In this document: in pieces, positions 59,357 to 64,000 of the stretch
Position numbering within the stretch: position 1 is the stretch's first letter
How the letters are laid out: each line of letters opens with the position of its first letter
NCBI RefSeq assembly: GCF_037335815.1
Contig: NZ_CP147841.1
Span: 1,922,001-1,986,000 of the forward strand
DNA: 64,000 nt
Reading direction: 5' to 3'
From: Salinirubellus litoreus
GTDB taxonomy: Archaea; Halobacteriota; Halobacteria; Halobacteriales; Haloarculaceae
Translations under genes and position numbers: made by a program
Notes under the pieces: model-generated
Databases searched by the model: none
The model's input: only the letters and a program-made list of their open reading frames with translations
Told to the model about the DNA's origin: nothing

Positions 59357-59599
59357 CTACTCCTCGGGCGTCCGCGTCCGGAGCTCAAGCGCGTGGATGT
59401 CCCGTGTCAGCCGCCCTTCGAGCGCCTCGTGGACCATCTGGTGCTGCTCGACCAGCGAAACGCCCTCGAACGCCGGCGAGACCACCAGCGCCTCCAGGTG
59501 GTCGTCGTCCTCCGGGCCGCGGGCCCTGCGGACCGTGGCCTCGGCGTCCTCGATCGCTCCCTCGATGAGTTTCTCAATCTCCGCGAGGTCCATGCTCAT
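59357..59599 (-). CDS. BolA family protein
   Basis: An 80-residue BolA/IbaG-type protein: LAEIEKLIEGAIEDAEATVRR, then HLEALVVSPAFEGVSLVEQHQMVHEALEGRLTRDIHALELRTRTPEE. The helix VEQHQMVHEAL and the D-I-H-A-L-x-L segment with a conserved His are signatures. BolA proteins bind monothiol glutaredoxins and help deliver or sense iron-sulfur clusters; the glutaredoxin partner is not here. A second Met two codons later (59593) is an alternative start. It is monocistronic. Confidence 0.88.
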   Translation of the reverse strand: MSMDLAEIEKLIEGAIEDAEATVRRARGPEDDDHLEALVVSPAFEGVSLVEQHQMVHEALEGRLTRDIHALELRTRTPEE

Positions 59600-59724
59600 G
59601 CCCGACGGCAGGCCCCCGGTCGGGATAAGTACCGTGTCCGATCGCGGATCGAGCGGCGTCCGAGGTACCGACGGGCACTGCCGGTGTCGAACGGCTTTAC
59701 CCCACTGGAACGGAACCGCGGGCC

Positions 59725-60984
59725 ATGGCCGAGACCTTTCACTCGACCGCGGGGCTACGGTCGGCGCTCGCGGACGCCTCCTTCGACCGCCCGCCCGCGC
59801 TCGTCGCCAACGCGCACATCACCGGCCTCGGGGTCGCCCGCGCGCTCGCCGCACACGACGTCCCCGTGATCGCGCTCGACCGGACCGGGCGGGGGGTCGC
59901 GCCCCCCTCCGAGGCCGTGGCGTACGCCGGGCAGGTGACCTACCCGCTCGACGACCTCGACGCCTTCCGGGAGGACGTCGAGGACGTAACTACTGAGATC
60001 GGACACGAACCCGTCGCGTTCACCTGTATGGACGAGTGGGTCAACGCGTTCGCCGAGGCTCGACCGGAGGGGGTACGCCTCCCGTTCGACCACCGAACGT
60101 ACGACGCCGTCCTCGACAAGGAGTCGCTCTACGGACGGTGTGCCGACCTCGGGGTCCCGTATCCCGAGACCTACTCGCTGGCGGCGGTCGACCCCGACGA
60201 GGCGGCCGACCGTCTCGGCTTCCCGCTCGTCGTGAAGCCGGCCCGGAAGCGCGAGGGCGAGGCGGTGCTCGGCACGAACGTGCTGGAGGTCGACGACGCG
60301 GACGAACTGGCCTCGGTCGTCGCCACGGCGGAGGACGCCGACATCCGCCTGCTCCTCCAGGAGCGGATCGACGTCGCCGTCGGCGAGGACCGCTCGGTGG
60401 TGAGCTACGTCCCGCCGGCCGGAGTCGAGGACGCCGTCGGTATCGTCGGCAACGCGCGGGTCCGCAACCCGACGGGGTACGGGACGTCCTGTGTCGTCCG
60501 TTCCGTCGAGAGCCCGGAGATCGTCGAGCGGGCGTACGGCCTCCTCGACGACGCCGGGTACCACGGCATCAGCGAGGCCGAGTTCGTCTACGACCGCGCA
60601 CGCGAGGAGTTCGTCCTGATCGACCTGAACACGCGGCCCTGGAAGTGGATCGGTCTCCCGGTCGAGGCGGGGGCGGATCTGCCGTATGCCGCCTACGCCG
60701 AGGCCCTCGAGGAGGGAACCGGGGTCCGGGCCGGCGACCGGACCGACGGGGGCGACGCGACGGACGCGACCTGGGTCTACCTGCGGGACTACTTCGAGGT
60801 GCTCGCGAGCGAGCCGTCGTTCGCGGACGTGCTCGACCGCGAGACGTGGACGCGCCTCGCCTCGGGCAGGTTCGAGACCGAGCGAGGACTGACGACGGGC
60901 GTGTACGCGCCGAGCGATCCTGCGCCGACCGCCCGGCTCGTGGAGACCGAGTTCGGTTCGAACGAGTACTACTGCTCCTGCTGA
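59725..60984 (+). CDS. ATP-grasp family carboxylate-amine ligase-like protein
   Basis: A 419-residue ATP-grasp enzyme. Residues 22-130 form the N-terminal domain (PALVANAHITGLGVARALAAHDVPVI). The ATP-grasp proper includes YDAVLDKESLYGRCADLGVPYP, the Lys-containing FPLVVKPARKREGEAV, the hinge LLLQERIDV, and the metal-binding FVLIDLNTRPWKWIGLP (Asp and Asn). It should ligate a carboxylate to an amine or thiol via acyl phosphate; similar haloarchaeal proteins are annotated as carboxylate-amine ligase with no known substrate. The C-terminus EYYCSC places two Cys at the end. Its TGA is formed with the first bases of palindrome copy B. Confidence 0.82.
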   Translation: MAETFHSTAGLRSALADASFDRPPALVANAHITGLGVARALAAHDVPVIALDRTGRGVAPPSEAVAYAGQVTYPLDDLDAFREDVEDVTTEIGHEPVAFTCMDEWVNAFAEARPEGVRLPFDHRTYDAVLDKESLYGRCADLGVPYPETYSLAAVDPDEAADRLGFPLVVKPARKREGEAVLGTNVLEVDDADELASVVATAEDADIRLLLQERIDVAVGEDRSVVSYVPPAGVEDAVGIVGNARVRNPTGYGTSCVVRSVESPEIVERAYGLLDDAGYHGISEAEFVYDRAREEFVLIDLNTRPWKWIGLPVEAGADLPYAAYAEALEEGTGVRAGDRTDGGDATDATWVYLRDYFEVLASEPSFADVLDRETWTRLASGRFETERGLTTGVYAPSDPAPTARLVETEFGSNEYYCSC

Positions 60985-61063
60985 TACGGACGGTTGTAAC
61001 GATTTCCGGTGGTCGCCGATCCCGTCCGGGCGACCATCGGTAAAGGACTACAACCGTCCGTAT
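60984..61063. repeat. 80-bp nested palindrome, copy B
   Basis: Outer arms ATACGGACGGTTGTA (60984-60998) and complement (61049-61063) are identical to copy A at 13676. Internal steps are ACGA and GGAC. The inner stem, TTTCCGGTGGTCG (61003-61015) against CGACCATCGGTAAA (61031-61044), differs in sequence from copy A and contains one bulge and one G-T pair, yet still folds. As in copy A, the first base is the last base of the upstream gene's TGA. Here it separates convergent genes, which fits a bidirectional terminator, but copy A separates co-oriented genes. Confidence 0.88.
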
Positions 61064-61117
61064 GACTCGACGCGGTCCGGTCGTTCGCCGGCGGCCGACC
61101 CGCTCGCGTCGCGGTAC

Positions 61118-62104
61118 CTACGTCCACCGGTCGAGCCCGGTCTGCGTGACCGCCTCCTCGATGCGCTCGAACCCGCGTTCGACCTCGCCCTCGGGCACCT
61201 CCCACTCCTCGGTGACGTACGCGCGGGCGGCGGCGAGGTCCGGGTCTATCTCCTCGCTGAACTCGTAGTCGTCGGTCACGTCCGGGTTCAGGAACAGTTC
61301 GCGAATGTGGTCGGCTCCCTCCACGTACGCCTCGCGAGCGTCCAGTGCACCCCAGAGATCGCCGTGTTCGTGGATCAGTTTCACGGCCGTCTTCGGGCCC
61401 ACGCCGGAGACGCCCTCGTTGAAGTCCGTCCCCATCAGGATGGCGACGTCGACGAGCTGCTCCCAGGTCAGGTCGTGCTCGTCGAGGGTGGCCTCGAAGT
61501 CCATCAGCTCGGGGTCGCCCTTCGAGGTGAGTCCGCGGAGGGTCAGCGGCGCGCCCAGCAGGAGCGTGTCGTAGTCCTCGCTCCCGACGTAGTCGACGTG
61601 GTCCCGGCGGGCCATGTGGGCGGCCTGTGCTTCCCCTTCGGCGGGGGCCTCGATCACGGGGACGTCGAGCAGTTCGAGGAGCTCCCGGGAGGTCGTCTGG
61701 ATGACCTCGGTGAGTCGCTGGGTCCGGGATTCGAGCGTGGAGATCTCGGCCGCGGTGACGTCGTCGCGCTCGCGGGCCGTCTCGAGTTCGGCCTCGTAGC
61801 GCTCGCGCTGTTCGCGGCGTTCGGCGACCTCGTCGGCCTTGAGCCCCGAGACGCCGCCGTCGAAGACGAACACGGGGGTGACGTCGCTCTCGAGGAACTT
61901 CGCGAGCCCCTGGACGATCCCGATGAGGTTCGCCACCTCCTCGCCGTCGGCGGTCGTGTACGCCCCGCTCCGGGTGAACCGGACGGTGGTCGTCAGGTAG
62001 CGGTAGAGCCAGTTGTGCGCGTCGACGGCGACGACCGACCCCGTCAGGTCGCCGAAGGCGACGTCCTCGATGTGTGCGAGCTGTCGGAGGTCCGCGTTTC
62101 CCAT
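61118..62104 (-). CDS. fen: Flap endonuclease 1
   Basis: Structure-specific nuclease that removes 5' flaps in replication and repair. The 328 residues include the N-terminal nuclease half (VVAVDAHNWLYRYL, VFVFDGGVSGLKADEVAERR), the internal half (EAPAEGEAQAAHMARRDHVDY, SEDYDTLLLGAP), the helix-hairpin-helix GTDFNEGVSGVGPKTAV, and a C-terminal PCNA-interacting peptide QTGLDRWT. Metal-binding Asp/Glu residues are all present. The second-position Met start MGNADLRQL gives the conserved glycine needed for the active site. It faces the ATP-grasp gene with palindrome copy B between. Confidence 0.96.
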   Translation of the reverse strand: MGNADLRQLAHIEDVAFGDLTGSVVAVDAHNWLYRYLTTTVRFTRSGAYTTADGEEVANLIGIVQGLAKFLESDVTPVFVFDGGVSGLKADEVAERREQRERYEAELETARERDDVTAAEISTLESRTQRLTEVIQTTSRELLELLDVPVIEAPAEGEAQAAHMARRDHVDYVGSEDYDTLLLGAPLTLRGLTSKGDPELMDFEATLDEHDLTWEQLVDVAILMGTDFNEGVSGVGPKTAVKLIHEHGDLWGALDAREAYVEGADHIRELFLNPDVTDDYEFSEEIDPDLAAARAYVTEEWEVPEGEVERGFERIEEAVTQTGLDRWT

Positions 62105-62187
62105 TGCCCGTTCCCTCGAGCGCCCGGGACAAGAGCGTCCCGCTCGGTCGGCGTAACGGGAGGAACGAGACGCGGGAACGACGGCGT

Positions 62188-63156
62188 TCAGACCCGGCGC
62201 GAGAGCGCGACCGACGTCGAGTCCTGGACGCCACGGACGAGATCGAGCAGGCGGGTCGTCTCCGCGAGCACCGGGTGGGTCACGGGGAGCGAGTCGTAGA
62301 GGTACTCCTGGAGGCTGATGGGACCGTCGAGGCGGAGCGGGACGCCGTAGCCGGACCGGATCGTCTCCTGGCGCTCCTCGAGCACCGCCTCACACTCCTG
62401 CTCCAGATCGTAGAGGTGTCCCCAGCGGTCCATCAGCTGCTCGAACGAGAGCGACAGCGTCGATCCCCCCTCTATCGACTCGACGTCGGACTCGACGTCG
62501 GAGAGGCTCTTGGCGGCCTCCCTGAGCGTCGCCTCCTCCTTCTCGATGGCCCGGACCAGCGAGTTGCGCCTGTCGCGGGCGGTCTCGGCACCGTCGACCA
62601 GCGTTCGCCTGAGTCCGGGCGTGAACGCCTCGGCCCCCTCCAGGGCGATGGCGACGCTCTCGCCGAACTCGGCCGAGACGTTCTCCGCGAGCGACTCGCC
62701 GTACTCCTCCTCGTAGTGCGGGACCGACATCACGGTCTCGCGGTAGGCCCGCCTGGCCTCCGCCACGTGGTCGTCTGGTGGTCTCCCGCCGCCCCCCGCG
62801 AGTGCGAGCGTCCCGGGGCCGGGTCCCGATCCCGGCACTCCCTGGTTCGCGCCGTTCCCCCCTGCGGCGTACCCCTGTCCGGCCGTCACGTCTACGTCGG
62901 CGACGCGCCGGACGAACCGGGCGAAGGCGTCGCGCTCGTCACTGGCGCGCTCGCGCTCGTCTCGGAGGACGGCCCGCGCGTCCGGGATGAACGCAAGCGT
63001 GGCGAGGGCGAAGACCGTCAGCGCCGCGAGACCGATCCACATAAGCGCCTGCGTCAACAGCGCGGCGGAGAAGCAGCCGGCGGGCGAACAGATCGCCTCG
63101 GCTCCCATTGCGCTTTCCGTCGATATCATAGTGGCGACGACGGGGGACAAAGTCAT
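62188..63156 (-). CDS. Single-pass membrane protein with coiled-coil domain (DUF7260-like)
   Basis: A 322-residue protein. A hydrophobic helix at about 33-60 (LLTQALMWIGLAALTVFALATLA) is followed by a charged coil RAVLRDERERASDERDAFAR, a Gly/Pro spacer, the segment YRETVMSVPHYEEEYGESL, and long helices with heptad character (RAIEKEEATLREAAKSLSDVES) ending RLLDLVRGVQDSTS. From memory the PHYEEEYGE segment marks haloarchaeal DUF7260. Two Cys precede the helix (ICSPAGC). ATG 63156 is chosen; ATG 63129 is possible. No enzyme motif is visible. It ends 83 nt from fen on the same strand, possibly co-transcribed. Confidence 0.65.
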   Translation of the reverse strand: MTLSPVVATMISTESAMGAEAICSPAGCFSAALLTQALMWIGLAALTVFALATLAFIPDARAVLRDERERASDERDAFARFVRRVADVDVTAGQGYAAGGNGANQGVPGSGPGPGTLALAGGGGRPPDDHVAEARRAYRETVMSVPHYEEEYGESLAENVSAEFGESVAIALEGAEAFTPGLRRTLVDGAETARDRRNSLVRAIEKEEATLREAAKSLSDVESDVESIEGGSTLSLSFEQLMDRWGHLYDLEQECEAVLEERQETIRSGYGVPLRLDGPISLQEYLYDSLPVTHPVLAETTRLLDLVRGVQDSTSVALSRRV

Positions 63157-63200
63157 GCTATTGCGTGTCAATACGCGGGGGAGGTAAATAACGTACCGGG

Positions 63201-63884
63201 TCAGTTGCGGAACGTTCCAACCGTGCCGACCCGTGCAGGGGGCGTCTCCCCCCGGGACTCGAGGAACGACCGTTCGGCCTCGCTCGCCTCGCGTTCGGGG
63301 GCCCTGAACCGGTCGAGACCCGCGCGGTACCGCTCGGCCGACCGCCCGTCGGGGGCGGGCCACTCACAGACGAGTTCTGCGAGTCCCGTCTCCTCGCCGG
63401 TCCAGCCGAACCCCGACCGATAGGCCGCCTCGTAGGAGAACGCGTTGTTGACGCCGATTCGGATCCGGTCGTACCCCCGCTCGTCGGCCCGATCACACAG
63501 GAATCGCAGCAACTGCGGGCCGAGCCCTTCCCCCTGACGATCGTTGCGAACCGTCACGTACCGGATACACAGTACCTCCGGGTCCGTCCGGTCCTCGCTG
63601 AACGCCACCGCCGCGAGGATGGACGCGTCCGGCGACCAGCCCTCCTCCTCGGCGGCGCGTGCGAGCCGCTCGCGGTCCGCCTCGTCGAGGAGGGCGTCGG
63701 CAACCGTGTCCGCCCCGTCCGTCCCGTCCTTTCCTTCGTCCCCGGAGGGAGGGTCCCCGGCGTCGAGGAGGACGGCCTTGCCCGTCGAGGACATCACGAA
63801 CTTCCCCGCGTAGGCGAACGCCCTGTAGTCGAGTCGGAGTCGGGGGCCCGGCGGCCACCCGAGCACCGCGGGGACGGGGGTCAT
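63201..63884 (-). CDS. GNAT family N-acetyltransferase
   Basis: A 227-residue acetyltransferase-fold protein. The acetyl-CoA-binding motif A is VRNDRQGEGLGPQLLRFLCDRA (R/Q-x-x-G-x-G/A) at about 122-143, preceded by the strand VLCIRYVTV and followed by IRIGVNNAFSYEAAYRSGF. The N-terminus LDYRAFAYAGKFVMSSTGKA is a recurrent haloarchaeal arrangement. The acidic insertion DPPSGDEGKDGTDGADT is likely a salt-adapted loop. Substrate unknown. MTPVPAVLG at 63884 is chosen over the ATG 12 nt upstream. Confidence 0.85.
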   Translation of the reverse strand: MTPVPAVLGWPPGPRLRLDYRAFAYAGKFVMSSTGKAVLLDAGDPPSGDEGKDGTDGADTVADALLDEADRERLARAAEEEGWSPDASILAAVAFSEDRTDPEVLCIRYVTVRNDRQGEGLGPQLLRFLCDRADERGYDRIRIGVNNAFSYEAAYRSGFGWTGEETGLAELVCEWPAPDGRSAERYRAGLDRFRAPEREASEAERSFLESRGETPPARVGTVGTFRN

Positions 63885-63959
63885 ATCCGATCCCACGGGT
63901 GCGAGGGGTATGTACGCTGTCCCGAACGAGTGAAGTCACGTCACCCCGAACGGGCCCCC

Positions 63960-64000
63960 ATGAGCACCGGAACCGACACCGCCCTCGGCGGGCGGGTCGA
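63960..64000 (+). CDS. Start of a gene cut by the window end
   Basis: ATG 63960 begins MSTGTDTALGGRV and the frame is open to the end of the window. The N-terminus is of ordinary haloarchaeal character, but 13 residues are too few to identify it. It is divergent from the GNAT gene. Confidence 0.45.
   Translation, partial: MSTGTDTALGGRV

Overview
The window is chromosomal DNA from a halophilic archaeon (class Halobacteria). It is very GC-rich, the predicted proteins are strongly acidic, many starts are leaderless (TATA-like box about 25-30 nt upstream of the ATG/GTG), and several landmarks are haloarchaeal: ribosomal proteins S15 and S3Ae, KEOPS Pcc1, flap endonuclease 1, a PCNA-binding motif, blue-copper halocyanins, GfcR and TrmB sugar regulators. 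The gdh-gfcR pairing would fit Haloferacales, but the order is an inference.

Layout. 1-8.3 kb: end of a CinA/MoaB-like gene, an aldo/keto reductase divergent from a NAD-kinase-like gene across a long palindrome, an AbrB-PhoU regulator, a LEA14/WHy protein, small membrane proteins, an SRPBCC gene coupled to a nitrilase-fold protein that has lost its catalytic residues, and a RIO-type kinase. 8.4-12.7 kb: acyl-CoA dehydrogenase, a deleted acetyltransferase remnant, nth-mazG, and a compositionally unusual TM2/SHOCT gene. 12.8-18.2 kb: a respiratory cytochrome b/Rieske operon of split b6f type with a membrane-anchored cupredoxin. 18.2-29.7 kb: M42 peptidase, acyl-CoA dehydrogenase and ligase, O-methyltransferase, MscS channel, metallo-beta-lactamase fold hydrolase, M20 amidohydrolase, a redoxin with an in-frame hairpin-rich insertion, an HTH gene with palindromic operator-like DNA, and an Lrp-aminotransferase pair.

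29.8-40.3 kb is a type IV pilus-like locus: secretion ATPase, duplicated TadC-type membrane platform, five pilin-like proteins in one tightly packed operon, and a sixth large pilin-like protein convergent to it. 40.5-47.7 kb is the most accessory stretch: small proteins, MFS transporter, lone response regulator, an AT-rich gene-poor segment, a secreted protein made of three CBM6 modules with no enzyme domain, a truncated flavin-dependent halogenase, and tRNA-Ala(GGC) whose 3' end is duplicated 89 bp away.

47.9-51.0 kb: translation operon S15, RecJ-like, Pcc1, S3Ae. 51.2-59.1 kb: sugar catabolism locus with alpha-glucosidase, KDG/KDPG-type aldolase, HAD phosphatase, glucose dehydrogenase, GfcR and TrmB, with operator-like dyads. 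59.3-64 kb: BolA, ATP-grasp ligase, Fen1, a coiled-coil membrane protein, a GNAT enzyme and the first codons of another gene.

Across the window runs a set of 75-84 bp intergenic nested palindromes. Two of them (13.7 kb and 61.0 kb) share an identical 15-bp outer arm and both begin at the stop codon of the upstream gene. They are the best candidate here for something little described.
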